26,073 nucleotides of DNA, from contig JAHZHB010000089.1 in assembly GCA_019420465.1 (NCBI GenBank), forward strand, positions 1 through 26,073, read 5' to 3'. The stretch comes from Lachnospiraceae bacterium (GTDB lineage: Bacteria > Bacillota > Clostridia > Lachnospirales > Lachnospiraceae). The translations under genes and the position numbers were made by a program. The notes under the pieces were generated by a model. The model ran no database searches. It saw nothing but the letters and a program-made list of their open reading frames with translations, and was not told the DNA's origin. Shown here in pieces: positions 14,039 to 22,582 of the stretch; positions within the stretch are counted from its first letter, which is position 1, and each line of letters starts with the position of its first letter.

Positions 14039-15499
14039 ATGAATCAGAATGATGCTCCGCTTTTTACAGCTGTTAAACAATATAAAGACCAGAACCCAGC
14101 CTACTTTTGTATCCCCGGACATCGTCAGGCCCGCGGGATCGCACGGGAATGGACAGATGATGTGGGTGAACAGATCTTTGGCTATGATCTGACCGAAGCA
14201 CATGGACTGGATGATCTGCATGCCCCGGAGGGTGCTATTTTGGAAGCCCAAAAGCTCACAGCCGCATTATACGGTGCCGACAGAAGCTGGTTTCTGATCA
14301 ACGGCACGACCTGCGGAAACGAAGCCATGCTTCTGGCAACGCTTTCTCCGGGAGACAAGGTTCTGCTGCCACGCAATGCACATAAATCCATGCTGATGGG
14401 TCTCGTTCTTTCCGGAGCCACTCCTGTCTGGATGATGCCGGAATATATAGAGCATCTGCAGATCTTTGGCGGTATCCACCCCGAAACGGTAGAAAAAGCC
14501 CTTGCAGAGGATCCGGCCATCCGGGCAGTATGTCTGGTTTCTCCGAACTATTACGGAATGCTCTGTGATGTAGAAAAAATAGCCGATATCTGCCACACCC
14601 GCCAGATTCCTCTGCTCGTAGATGAAGCCCACGGTGCGCATCTGTATTTTTCGGACGCACTGCCTGCCGGTGCACTCGCCTGTGGTGCCGATCTCTGCGT
14701 ACAGAGCTGGCACAAGGTCACTGGTGCCCTGGGTCAGAGCTCTGTTTTACAGATGCACTCTTCTCTGGTCAGCGAAGCAGCTGTGGACGCTGCCCTGAAG
14801 CTGGTACAGAGCACCAGTCCATCCTATCTTCTGATGACATCTCTGGATCTGGCACGAAAAGAGCTGGCACGCGCAGGCAGAGATCAGCTCGCACAGCTGC
14901 AGCGGACAGCTGCTTCCCTGCGGAAGCAGATCCGTAACATCCTCGGCCTTGACTGCCCGGGAAAAGAGCTCATCGGACACTATGGTATCTATGCGCTCGA
15001 CGAAAGCCGTCTGACCATTGATGTCTCACAGCTTTCCCTGACCGGGCGGGAATTTTCTGACCAGCTGTTTACCCGTTTTGGTGTGGATCTTGAGCTGGCA
15101 GAAGAAAAAGTAGTGCTAGCCATACTTACAGCAGCGAATACAACAGAAGATATCCAGAGACTGTTACATGCGATTCAGACACTGGCCGCCGATGCTTCCA
15201 TAACCGTTTCAACGGATACAGCTTCCCAGACATGTGCTGTTCTTCCTGCACTTCCTCCTGCTGTACTGTCACCGAGACAGGCCTGGTTTTCAAAGAAAAT
15301 TACGCTGCCATGGAAAAATGCCCTCGATCACATCAGTGGAGAGGCTGTTATTCCCTATCCACCCGGTATTCCAGTGCTTTACCCGGGAGAAAAAATCACA
15401 GAAGATATATGGCAGCATATAGAACATCTCAGACGACAGGGATGCCATTTTCATGGGCCACAGGATCTGCTGCTGGACAATATACAGGTTATTTTATAA
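14039..15499 (+). CDS. Orn/Lys/Arg decarboxylase-family PLP enzyme
   Basis: A 486-residue fold-type I PLP enzyme of the Orn/Lys/Arg decarboxylase major domain (YaaO/SpeA-like). Motifs are PGHRQ (26-30), GTTCGNEAM (89-97), LLVDEAHGAH (192-201) with D195 and H198 for the cofactor, and VQSWHKVTGALGQ with K226 as the Schiff-base lysine. It lacks the N-terminal response-regulator-like wing domain of the E. coli inducible decarboxylases, as is usual in Gram-positives. It probably decarboxylates arginine, lysine or ornithine towards a polyamine; which one cannot be told. The ribosome-binding site is weak (AAAGG about 16 bp upstream), but no better start fits. It occupies the place next to spoIVB where spo0A is normally found, on the opposite strand. 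Confidence 0.88.
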   Translation: MNQNDAPLFTAVKQYKDQNPAYFCIPGHRQARGIAREWTDDVGEQIFGYDLTEAHGLDDLHAPEGAILEAQKLTAALYGADRSWFLINGTTCGNEAMLLATLSPGDKVLLPRNAHKSMLMGLVLSGATPVWMMPEYIEHLQIFGGIHPETVEKALAEDPAIRAVCLVSPNYYGMLCDVEKIADICHTRQIPLLVDEAHGAHLYFSDALPAGALACGADLCVQSWHKVTGALGQSSVLQMHSSLVSEAAVDAALKLVQSTSPSYLLMTSLDLARKELARAGRDQLAQLQRTAASLRKQIRNILGLDCPGKELIGHYGIYALDESRLTIDVSQLSLTGREFSDQLFTRFGVDLELAEEKVVLAILTAANTTEDIQRLLHAIQTLAADASITVSTDTASQTCAVLPALPPAVLSPRQAWFSKKITLPWKNALDHISGEAVIPYPPGIPVLYPGEKITEDIWQHIEHLRRQGCHFHGPQDLLLDNIQVIL

Positions 15500-15522
15500 C
15501 GGTTCAAAACGGTCCGCCTTTT

Positions 15523-15576
15523 AAAAAAGCGTTGCTCCGCAGATGAATGCTCATCTCTGAAGCAACGCTCTTTTTT
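15523..15576. terminator. Bidirectional terminator between the PLP decarboxylase and spoIVB
   Basis: An A6 run, AGCGTTGCT (15528-15536), an inner stem AGATGA/TCATCT, AGCAACGCT (15561-15569), then T6. The right T run reaches the spoIVB stop codon, so the hairpin serves both converging genes. Confidence 0.85.
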
Positions 15577-16633
15577 ATGCTGCTTCCAGCATATCCTTCG
15601 CAAACACCCCATATCCCCGCGTCGGATCACCGACAAACACATGTGTCACCGCCCCGATCAGCTGGCCGTCCTGCAGGATCGGCGCTCCGCTCATTCCCTG
15701 GACGATACCGCCCGTCTTTTCCAGGAGAGCTGTGTCTGTCACATGGATCTCAAAGCTTTTGTTTTTCTCTCTGGTCTCTTTTTTTACATTGTCCACTGTA
15801 ACGTTGTAGCTTTTCACACCGTCACCTGTATCGCAGAAAAGTTCGGCTTTTCCGGCATGCACTTCGCCTCTTTCCGCAACGGTCACACACGTTTTGCCCG
15901 ATGGTTTTTCTTTCATGCGGCCGAAGATGCCACAGCCGGTATTTCCTGTGATCGTTCCTAAAAGCTCACTGTCAGCATAGTAGATACTGCCGCGCAATTC
16001 TCCCGGTGTACCGCTTTTCCCCTTTTGCACCTCAAGGATTCCCGCCCTGTACAAAAGTCCATCTGACAGCTGTACCAGTCCTTTCTTTTCTCCGCTGCTG
16101 ATACCGTGCCCCAGAGCACCAAAACTGCCGTCTTTTCGCACAAAAGTCAGTGTACCTATACCCTGCAGGTCATCCTGCACCCAGAGTCCGAGCTTATAGT
16201 TTCCCTCACTGTCAGCTACAGGATCAAGCGCATAGGAAATGGTCTCTCCGTCTCGCTGCACCGTCAGCTCAACCTTTTCTCCGTGATTTTCTCTCATGTG
16301 TTGAATCAATTCCTGTTTCGTATGGATATCCAGATCATCGATCTTTCGTATATAATCACCGGCTCTGGCGATATGCTCTGCCGGCATCGCTGTCTGCCCG
16401 GCACTTTTGTCTATGGCACCGATATCGGCCACCAGGACACCTTTGGTCTGCAGATAGACACCTACGCATTCTCCCTGGATCCATACTTTTTCTTTTGCGG
16501 CTGCCGTTTTATCTTTCGCTTCATCTCCGGTATCTGCTGCATGAACACTTCTGCTGCATGCCATCAGCATACACAGCAGAAAGATTCCTGCCAGGCAGAT
16601 CTTTCTGCCCGTACGGCAACATTCCTCTGTCAT
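15575..16633 (-). CDS. spoIVB: SpoIVB sporulation peptidase (S55)
   Basis: A 352-residue serine peptidase made in the forespore; in Bacillus it crosses the inner forespore membrane, cleaves SpoIVFA and so triggers activation of SigK. A hydrophobic N-terminal segment (13-26) anchors or exports it. A PDZ domain follows at about 55-135. The S55 peptidase domain has H176 (GALGHGIS), D300 (HVTDTALLEKTGG) and S315 (GMSGAPI). The D-S spacing of 15 equals that of B. subtilis (D363/S378). AGAAAGG lies about 10 bp before the ATG. It follows recN in the normal order, but a 148-bp gap with a hairpin and a possible SigF/SigG -10 suggests its own promoter. spo0A, its usual next neighbour, is not here. Confidence 0.95.
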   Translation of the reverse strand: MTEECCRTGRKICLAGIFLLCMLMACSRSVHAADTGDEAKDKTAAAKEKVWIQGECVGVYLQTKGVLVADIGAIDKSAGQTAMPAEHIARAGDYIRKIDDLDIHTKQELIQHMRENHGEKVELTVQRDGETISYALDPVADSEGNYKLGLWVQDDLQGIGTLTFVRKDGSFGALGHGISSGEKKGLVQLSDGLLYRAGILEVQKGKSGTPGELRGSIYYADSELLGTITGNTGCGIFGRMKEKPSGKTCVTVAERGEVHAGKAELFCDTGDGVKSYNVTVDNVKKETREKNKSFEIHVTDTALLEKTGGIVQGMSGAPILQDGQLIGAVTHVFVGDPTRGYGVFAKDMLEAA

Positions 16634-16675
16634 CTGATCACATCCTTTCTGAAGCTAAAAAAACTGCAGTATTGA

Positions 16676-16723
16676 AAGAAAGAGAGTACAGGAAGCTATC
16701 CTGATACTCTCTTTACTAGTATG
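16676..16723 (-). terminator. Hairpin between recN and spoIVB, with a SigF/SigG-like -10 beside it
   Basis: On the minus strand, AAAGAGAGTA-t-CAGGA, a 5-nt loop and TCCTG-TACTCTCTTT are followed by CTTTC: a long stem able to end recN transcripts. Immediately upstream, CATACTA (16717-16723) fits the SigF/SigG -10 pattern CATNNTA, though no good -35 was found. The hairpin could instead be the 5' end of the spoIVB mRNA. A 13-bp palindrome, AAACTGACAGTTT, lies at 16742-16754. Confidence 0.5.
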
Positions 16724-16781
16724 ATTCGATATAGGATTTTCAAACTGACAGTTTACGACAGGCCTGGAAAAAACTTCCATT

Positions 16782-18473
16782 TTACCGTCGGATCTTTTCC
16801 TTTGACTGCTCTGCCAGCTGTTTCATCTCCCGGGCATTCTGCAGTACAGCTTCGGTGATCTTTGTACCACCAAGCATCCGGGCCAGCTCTTCGCAGGACT
16901 GCTCTTTTGACAGTGCATGTACCGATGTCTGGCTTGTGTGGTCCACCACTGTTTTTTCTATTTCAAAATGCCGGTCTGCCATCGCAGCGATCTGCGGCAG
17001 ATGCGTGATACATAAGACCTGACAGCCACGGCTGATCAGTGCCATCTTTTCTGCCACTTTCTGGGCTGTACGTCCACTGATACCTGTGTCGATCTCATCA
17101 AAGATCAGGGTCCCTGTATGTTCCTGCTCTGCCAGAAGTGTCCGGATGCCCAGCATGATACGGGAAAGCTCACCGCCAGATGCCACAGCTGCCAGCTCTC
17201 TCTCAGGCTCTCCCGGATTGGTGGAGATCAGAAATCGCACAGCATCTGTACCGTTTGCTGTAAAATCCTTTGTTTTTGCAAAATCGACAGAAAAACGGAC
17301 ATCATTAAAATTAAGATCTGCCAGATGCTGTGTCAGTTTTTCGCCAAACAGGGCTGCCGCTTTCTTTCTTTCCTGACTCAGTACTTCACTGCTCTTTTCA
17401 AGGATCCCTTTACATGCTTTTACTTTTCCCTGCAGCTCTTCTTTATATTCTTCGTAATGCTGCAGTTTTTCCAGTTCAGCACGTTTTTCTTCGACTGTTT
17501 TCAGAATATCTTCGATGGAATTGCCGTATTTGCCTTTTAAATGATTGATCAGATCCAGACGTTTCGTCACAGCATCAAACTCTTCGTCGGAAAATGTCAG
17601 ATCACTTAAATACGCGGACAGATCACGGTTAAAATCGTTTAACAGACTGTCGATATCCCCGATCATCTCAGCAAGCTGGCGCACCTGCTCATCACATGCA
17701 CTTACAGCCTGCAGCCGCTGCATGGCATGCCCTATGCCTGCACCTGCGCTCTGCATACCCTCATAACCGCAGATCTCATGGACTTCCTGCAGTGCCTCCG
17801 TGATCTTCTGGCTGTTAGCCATCCTGCGATAAGCGATCTCAAGTTCTTCATCTTCTCCCACCTTCAGGGAAGCTTCCTCGATTTCCTGGACTTCATACGA
17901 AAGAAAATCCTGCTGCCGTTTTTTCTGTTCCTCATCCAGACACAAGGCTTCCAGTTCCTTTTTGCACTGTTGGTACTGTCTGAAATCTTCTGCTGTTTTT
18001 TCTTTTAACCGTGTGATTTTTTCACGCCCATAAGCGTCCAGATATGCCAGCTGTCTGTCGGCATACAGAAGTGACTGATGTTCATGCTGTCCATGAATAT
18101 CCAGAAGATACCCGGCTGCCTTTCTGACAAGTGCAGCGGTACATATTTCACCATTGATCTTGCAGATGCTGCGACTGCCCTGCAGTCTGCGACTGATGAT
18201 GATCTGACCGTCCTCCGGATCGATCCCAAGTGCTTTGAGCTCTTCTTTAGTTTTTTCATCCTCTGTTTCAAAGACAAGCTCTGCCTGCGCATAGTCCTGT
18301 CCCTCCCGGATCACCTCACGGGATGTCTTTTTTCCAAGCGCCATTCCTACCGAACCGATCAGGATCGATTTACCGGCACCGGTCTCACCGGTCAGCACAT
18401 TCAGTCCCGGTCCGAACTCCACCTCAGCCTCATCGATCAGCGCCATATTTTTCACATGTATATATGTCAGCAT
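16782..18473 (-). CDS. recN: DNA repair protein RecN
   Basis: A 563-residue SMC-like ATPase that acts early at DNA double-strand breaks. It has Walker A GETGAGKS (29-36), a long central coiled coil (about 150-370), the ABC-type signature region VASGGELSRIMLGIR, and Walker B LIFDEIDTGISG (about 455-466). The length is normal for the family. It begins 5 bp after argR, as in many Firmicutes, and is probably translated from the same message. spoIVB follows after a 148-bp gap. Confidence 0.96.
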   Translation of the reverse strand: MLTYIHVKNMALIDEAEVEFGPGLNVLTGETGAGKSILIGSVGMALGKKTSREVIREGQDYAQAELVFETEDEKTKEELKALGIDPEDGQIIISRRLQGSRSICKINGEICTAALVRKAAGYLLDIHGQHEHQSLLYADRQLAYLDAYGREKITRLKEKTAEDFRQYQQCKKELEALCLDEEQKKRQQDFLSYEVQEIEEASLKVGEDEELEIAYRRMANSQKITEALQEVHEICGYEGMQSAGAGIGHAMQRLQAVSACDEQVRQLAEMIGDIDSLLNDFNRDLSAYLSDLTFSDEEFDAVTKRLDLINHLKGKYGNSIEDILKTVEEKRAELEKLQHYEEYKEELQGKVKACKGILEKSSEVLSQERKKAAALFGEKLTQHLADLNFNDVRFSVDFAKTKDFTANGTDAVRFLISTNPGEPERELAAVASGGELSRIMLGIRTLLAEQEHTGTLIFDEIDTGISGRTAQKVAEKMALISRGCQVLCITHLPQIAAMADRHFEIEKTVVDHTSQTSVHALSKEQSCEELARMLGGTKITEAVLQNAREMKQLAEQSKEKIRR

Positions 18474-18478
18474 CTTTT

Positions 18479-18934
18479 CTACCGTCCATTCAGCATCTTT
18501 TCAATCATTACCTTTACCCGTACAGCGATCTCTTCGGATTTGGTCGCACACATGATCGTATTGTCACCGGCGATACAGCCGATGATCTCACTGATCTGCA
18601 TCTCATCGAGTGCTGCCGCCACTGCCATAGCCATACCGGAAACCGTATGGATGATCAGCAGGTTCTGGGCTGTATCCATACTGACAAAACCGTTATGCAG
18701 TACCTGACTGTATTTACTGCCAAGCTCCTGGTCCTTTGCCCGGTGAAATACATAATGGGACCTGCCATTTTTCCCTGCCGTCTTTGTCAGTTTCAGCTGA
18801 CGTATATCTCTGGACACAGTAGCCTGCGTGACCTGAAATCCCTCAGCCTGCAGCCGCTTTGCCAGATCTTCCTGCGTTTCGATCTGCTCTTTTGTGATCA
18901 GTTCCAGTATTTTGTCATGTCTTGCCAGTTTCAT
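18479..18934 (-). CDS. argR: Arginine repressor ArgR
   Basis: A 151-residue hexameric regulator that senses arginine and controls arginine biosynthesis and breakdown. The N-terminal winged helix includes VTQATVSRDIRQL (35-47). The C-terminal oligomerisation/arginine-binding domain includes GCIAGDNT (119-126). I placed the start at 18934: a G-rich run (GGTGTGGGGG) sits 6 bp upstream and the length then equals the family norm. The in-frame ATG at 18976 would add 14 unrelated residues. The 72-bp gap after nadK carries two overlapping inverted repeats (18964-18996), so this gene may have a leader-level control absent from its neighbours. Confidence 0.95.
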   Translation of the reverse strand: MKLARHDKILELITKEQIETQEDLAKRLQAEGFQVTQATVSRDIRQLKLTKTAGKNGRSHYVFHRAKDQELGSKYSQVLHNGFVSMDTAQNLLIIHTVSGMAMAVAAALDEMQISEIIGCIAGDNTIMCATKSEEIAVRVKVMIEKMLNGR

Positions 18935-18963
18935 TTTATTCCCCCACACCTGCTGTTTTACAG

Positions 18964-18996
18964 ATGGCGCACACAAGAATGCCCTGCGCCATTCTT
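18964..18996 (-). promoter_or_regulatory. Mutually exclusive inverted repeats in the argR leader
   Basis: One repeat pairs 18964-18971 (ATGGCGCA) with 18985-18992 (TGCGCCAT). The other pairs 18975-18981 (AAGAATG) with 18990-18996 (CATTCTT). They share bases and cannot form together. AAGAATG/CATTCTT loosely resembles ARG-box half-sites, but the spacing is not canonical. Confidence 0.4.
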
Positions 18997-19006
18997 AAGC
19001 CTGTCT

Positions 19007-19870
19007 TCAGGTATTGCTCATTTTTTTGCGAAGTGTTTCCAGAAAGCTCTGGTTACTTATCTTTACGATCCGGGTGTTTCTGTCAGCCCTGACGATCTCG
19101 ATACGGTCTCCCGTTACCAACCGGATGCTGGTATCTCCGTCAAAGGATACCATTCCCTTTTCCTCTTCTCCATCACGGCCGGGGCCAATCTCGACGCTGA
19201 TCCTGTCTTCTGCGGACAGCACGATACTGCGCGTGTTCAGCGTATGCGGTGCCAGTGGTGTCATCATCAGAAGCGATGCAGACGGTGCGATGATCGGACC
19301 ACCGGCTGACAGGCTGTACCCCGTAGAACCGGTCGGAGTTGAGATAATGATACCGTCTGCCTTGTACGATGTCAGATATTCATCGTTGACAAAGCTGCGG
19401 AAATTCACAACACGAAACGCACCTTCTCTGCCGATCACGATATCATTGAGCGCCAGATCCGCCGCGATCTGTTTGCCTTTATGCCAGACCTCTCCTTTGA
19501 GCATCATCCGGCTCTCAATACTGTAATCGTCTGCCATCAGGTGCTCCATCGCCGGAATGATCATATGGCGGTCGATCTCCGCCAGATATCCCAACGTGCC
19601 AAGATTGATCCCCAGAAGTGGAATATCCTTGTCCACCACATCCCTGGCCGCCTGCAAAAGCGTGCCGTCACCGCCCAGAACAATGATACATTCTGTGCTC
19701 TCCGGGATCTGGCTGGCATCTGTGTAGTGGTATTTCCCCTCCTGGCTGCGCTGTTTGGTATTCATTACCGTGCAGTTGCATCCATGCGATGACAGATATT
19801 CCACAATCTGGTTTGTCACTTTGAAATTTTTATCTTTAATATCATTGGTGATGACCGTAAATGATCTCAT
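19007..19870 (-). CDS. nadK: NAD kinase
   Basis: A 287-residue enzyme that phosphorylates NAD to NADP using ATP or polyphosphate. It has GGDGTLL (66-72) with catalytic D67, NDIVI (142-146) and TPTGSTGYSLSAGGP (178-192), all standard for the family. The start at 19870 is supported by AGGA 6 bp upstream and by MRSFTVITN as a normal N-terminus; the ATG at 19903 would overlap tlyA and lacks support. It lies between tlyA (13-bp gap) and argR, the usual place in Clostridia. Confidence 0.95.
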   Translation of the reverse strand: MRSFTVITNDIKDKNFKVTNQIVEYLSSHGCNCTVMNTKQRSQEGKYHYTDASQIPESTECIIVLGGDGTLLQAARDVVDKDIPLLGINLGTLGYLAEIDRHMIIPAMEHLMADDYSIESRMMLKGEVWHKGKQIAADLALNDIVIGREGAFRVVNFRSFVNDEYLTSYKADGIIISTPTGSTGYSLSAGGPIIAPSASLLMMTPLAPHTLNTRSIVLSAEDRISVEIGPGRDGEEEKGMVSFDGDTSIRLVTGDRIEIVRADRNTRIVKISNQSFLETLRKKMSNT

Positions 19871-19883
19871 ATGTGTTCCTGCC

Positions 19884-20693
19884 TTATTTATCCAGTGTGG
19901 CATGTGCTGCCTTTACGATCTGATCCGGATCTACCGGAATCTGTTCCTGTACGTAGCCTTCCGGCTGTTTTTTCAGATGCAGCAGATATTCGATATTGCC
20001 CTCCGGGCCTTTGATCGGTGAAAATTCCAGATGCAGGATCTCAAATCCGATGGAAGACGCATACTGCATCACGCTTTCGATCACCTCGAGATGTACCGCC
20101 GGATCACGGACCACGCCTTTTTTTCCTACCTTTTCACGTCCTGCCTCAAACTGTGGTTTGATCAGACATACGATCTCGCCGTCATCTGCCAGAAGCTGAC
20201 GAACCGGGAAAAGCACCTTTGTCAGAGAAATAAACGATACATCGATCGATACAAACTGCGCCGGTTCACCGATATCCTCCGGTACGACATACCGGATATT
20301 GGTTCGCTCCATACACACGACACGCTCATCGTTTCTCAGTTTCCAGTCCAGCTGTCCGTGTCCCACATCAATCGAATAGACTTTGACCGCACCGTTTTGC
20401 AGCATACAGTCCGTAAATCCACCGGTAGAAGCACCGACATCCATACAGACTTTGCCCTCCAGTGTCAGATCAAAGTGTGACATGGCCTTTTCCAGCTTCA
20501 GCCCGCCACGGCTGACGTATTTTAATGTATTTCCACGCACTTCGATACTGACCGTATCGGCAAACGTGGATCCTGCTTTATCCTCTTTCTGTCCATCTAC
20601 ATATACGATACCTGCCATGATCACGGCTTTCGCCTTTTCCCGTGATGTTGCAAGTCCTCTGTTTACCAGAAGTACATCCAGTCTTTCTTTCAT
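19884..20693 (-). CDS. tlyA: TlyA family rRNA (cytidine-2'-O)-methyltransferase
   Basis: A 269-residue protein with an N-terminal S4 RNA-binding domain (about 1-60) and an FtsJ-like methyltransferase domain. SAM motif I is DVGASTGGFTD (85-95). Candidate K-D-K catalytic residues are K66 (SRGGLKLEKA), D151 (SIDVSFIS) and K179 (KPQFEAGRE). Relatives 2'-O-methylate cytidines in 16S and 23S rRNA; some act as hemolysins only by name. AGGAG lies 8 bp before the ATG. It starts 11 bp after the dxs stop. The B. subtilis counterpart is yqxC, also in this cluster. Confidence 0.93.
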   Translation of the reverse strand: MKERLDVLLVNRGLATSREKAKAVIMAGIVYVDGQKEDKAGSTFADTVSIEVRGNTLKYVSRGGLKLEKAMSHFDLTLEGKVCMDVGASTGGFTDCMLQNGAVKVYSIDVGHGQLDWKLRNDERVVCMERTNIRYVVPEDIGEPAQFVSIDVSFISLTKVLFPVRQLLADDGEIVCLIKPQFEAGREKVGKKGVVRDPAVHLEVIESVMQYASSIGFEILHLEFSPIKGPEGNIEYLLHLKKQPEGYVQEQIPVDPDQIVKAAHATLDK

Positions 20694-20704
20694 TTGCTGT
20701 TCTC

Positions 20705-22576
20705 CTACTCAGTACATCTCTTTCGGTAAGCCCTGATCCTGCCTGCCACAGATACGGCATCCATGCCAAGGATCTCCCTTAGCTGTTTTACGCTGCCGTG
20801 CGGCACAAAGCTGTCCGGAACCGCCACATGCTCGATATGCACATCTTCTTTTCTGCGGCAGATATAATCGGCCACCTGTTCGCCAAACCCGCCGGTGATC
20901 ACATTATCCTCCAGTGTAAGGATGCAGTCATGCGTCTCGATCAGCTGATCGATCAGTCCGGTATCAAAAGGTTTGACAAAACGCATGTTGACGACCGTCA
21001 CGGCTTCCCCGTCGGCTTTGAGCATATCTGCCGCTTCCAGAGCCGTCTCAACCATGCTGCCCACAGCCAGAAATGCTGTGTTCTTACCCAGTCTTAAAAT
21101 CTCCGCTTCACCCTCATGGATTTCGAGCTGGGCATGATGTATGCCATCCAGTGCTGTACCTCTGGGATAGCGGATCGCTACAGGCCCACGGGCCTGCATG
21201 GCGTAGGCAAACATCTTTTCCAGATCCTGCCGGTCCATAGGTGCCAGCACCTGCATATGCGGCATCATGGACAGATAGCTCAGATCGAAACAGCCCTGAT
21301 GTGTCTCACCGTCATTGCCCACCAGTCCGGCTCTGTCCACAGCAAACACGACATGCAGCTTCTGCATACAGACATCGTGCAGCATCTGGTCGATCGCACG
21401 CTGCAAAAAGGACGAATAGATTGCCACCACCGGTGTCAGACCGCCCACCGCCAGTCCGGCGGCAAAGGTCACCGCATGTTCCTCCGCGATACCCACATCA
21501 AACACGCGCTCTTTTCCCAGCTCCTGCATATATTTCACACCTGTACCGGATGGCATCGCTGCCGTCACAGCCACTGTATCCTGATGGGAACGTGCCCATT
21601 CCTTTAACGCTTTGCCAAACACATCTGTATAATCCGGCTTCTGCTTTTTGTGTTTCAGTTCACCGGTCTCGATCGTATACGGTCCTGTGCCGTGGAAACG
21701 GTCCGGATGGCGTTCTGCCGGCAGATAACCTTTGCCCTTTTTGGTGATCACATGGATCAGCACCGGGCCTTCCACGCGGGATGCCTCTTTAAAGATCCGT
21801 TCCAGCTTATGAATATTATGTCCGTCTACCGGACCAAGATAGGTGATCCCCAGATTTTCAAACAGCATCCCCGGGATCACCAGCTGCTTGATGCTGCTCT
21901 TTGTCTTTCGGATCGTATCCACCATATGCGGACCGACACCCGGCACCCGCTCCAGCGCATGGGTCACACCCATTTTCAGGTCTGTATAGGCTGCCGCCGT
22001 GCGCACATTGCCCAGATACATGGACAGTCCGCCTACATTCGGTGCGATCGACATCGTATTATCATTTAAGATCATGCAGTAATTCGTTTTTAATTCGGCT
22101 GCATTGTTCAGCGCCTCAAACGACATGCCACCCGTCATCGAACCATCGCCGATCACGGAAAAAACCTTATAGGATTTCTTCTGTATATCTCTGGCACGCA
22201 CGATCCCCAGTCCTGCAGACAGCGATGTCGTGCTGTGGCCTGTATCAAAGCTGTCACAGGCGCTTTCACCTCTTTTGGGGAATCCGCTCATGCCACCGTA
22301 CTGGCGAAGTGTAGCAAATCCATCCCTCCGCCCGGTAAGTATCTTATGTGTATAGGCCTGATGCCCTACATCCCAGATCAGCTTGTCCTCCGGGAAATCC
22401 AGCACACGATGCAGAGCGATCGTCAGCTCCACCACACCCAGATTGGAGGCCAGATGACCTCCTGTCACGCTGACTTTTTCTATCAGAAATTCCCGGATCT
22501 CTTCTGCCAGCAGCGGCAGCTTGTCTGCATCCACCTTTTTTACATCATTTGGATGCTGTATCTGTTCCAGAATCAT
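20705..22576 (-). CDS. dxs: 1-deoxy-D-xylulose-5-phosphate synthase
   Basis: A 623-residue TPP enzyme that joins pyruvate and glyceraldehyde 3-phosphate, the first step of the MEP isoprenoid pathway. The N-terminal domain has H41 and H72 (DVGHQAYTHKILTGRRD) and the TPP/Mg motif GDGSMTGGMSFEALNN (143-158) with NDN (171-173). The pyrimidine-binding domain has GIAEEHAVTFAAGLA with its activating Glu near residue 364, and VDRAGLVGNDGETHQG. A transketolase C-terminal domain follows. The length is normal. It begins 6 bp after the ispA stop, which places two isoprenoid enzymes side by side. Confidence 0.97.
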   Translation of the reverse strand: MILEQIQHPNDVKKVDADKLPLLAEEIREFLIEKVSVTGGHLASNLGVVELTIALHRVLDFPEDKLIWDVGHQAYTHKILTGRRDGFATLRQYGGMSGFPKRGESACDSFDTGHSTTSLSAGLGIVRARDIQKKSYKVFSVIGDGSMTGGMSFEALNNAAELKTNYCMILNDNTMSIAPNVGGLSMYLGNVRTAAAYTDLKMGVTHALERVPGVGPHMVDTIRKTKSSIKQLVIPGMLFENLGITYLGPVDGHNIHKLERIFKEASRVEGPVLIHVITKKGKGYLPAERHPDRFHGTGPYTIETGELKHKKQKPDYTDVFGKALKEWARSHQDTVAVTAAMPSGTGVKYMQELGKERVFDVGIAEEHAVTFAAGLAVGGLTPVVAIYSSFLQRAIDQMLHDVCMQKLHVVFAVDRAGLVGNDGETHQGCFDLSYLSMMPHMQVLAPMDRQDLEKMFAYAMQARGPVAIRYPRGTALDGIHHAQLEIHEGEAEILRLGKNTAFLAVGSMVETALEAADMLKADGEAVTVVNMRFVKPFDTGLIDQLIETHDCILTLEDNVITGGFGEQVADYICRRKEDVHIEHVAVPDSFVPHGSVKQLREILGMDAVSVAGRIRAYRKRCTE

Positions 22577-22582
22577 ATGCTT

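Noticed and set aside
18935..18976. Upstream start for argR
   Set aside because: It adds 14 non-family residues; the ATG at 18934 has a G-rich ribosome-binding site and gives the normal length.
18323..19309. Long + strand open frame (328 codons)
   Set aside because: It lies opposite recN, argR and nadK, which have clear motifs, and its translation is rich in Cys, His, Ser and Phe with no recognisable domain.
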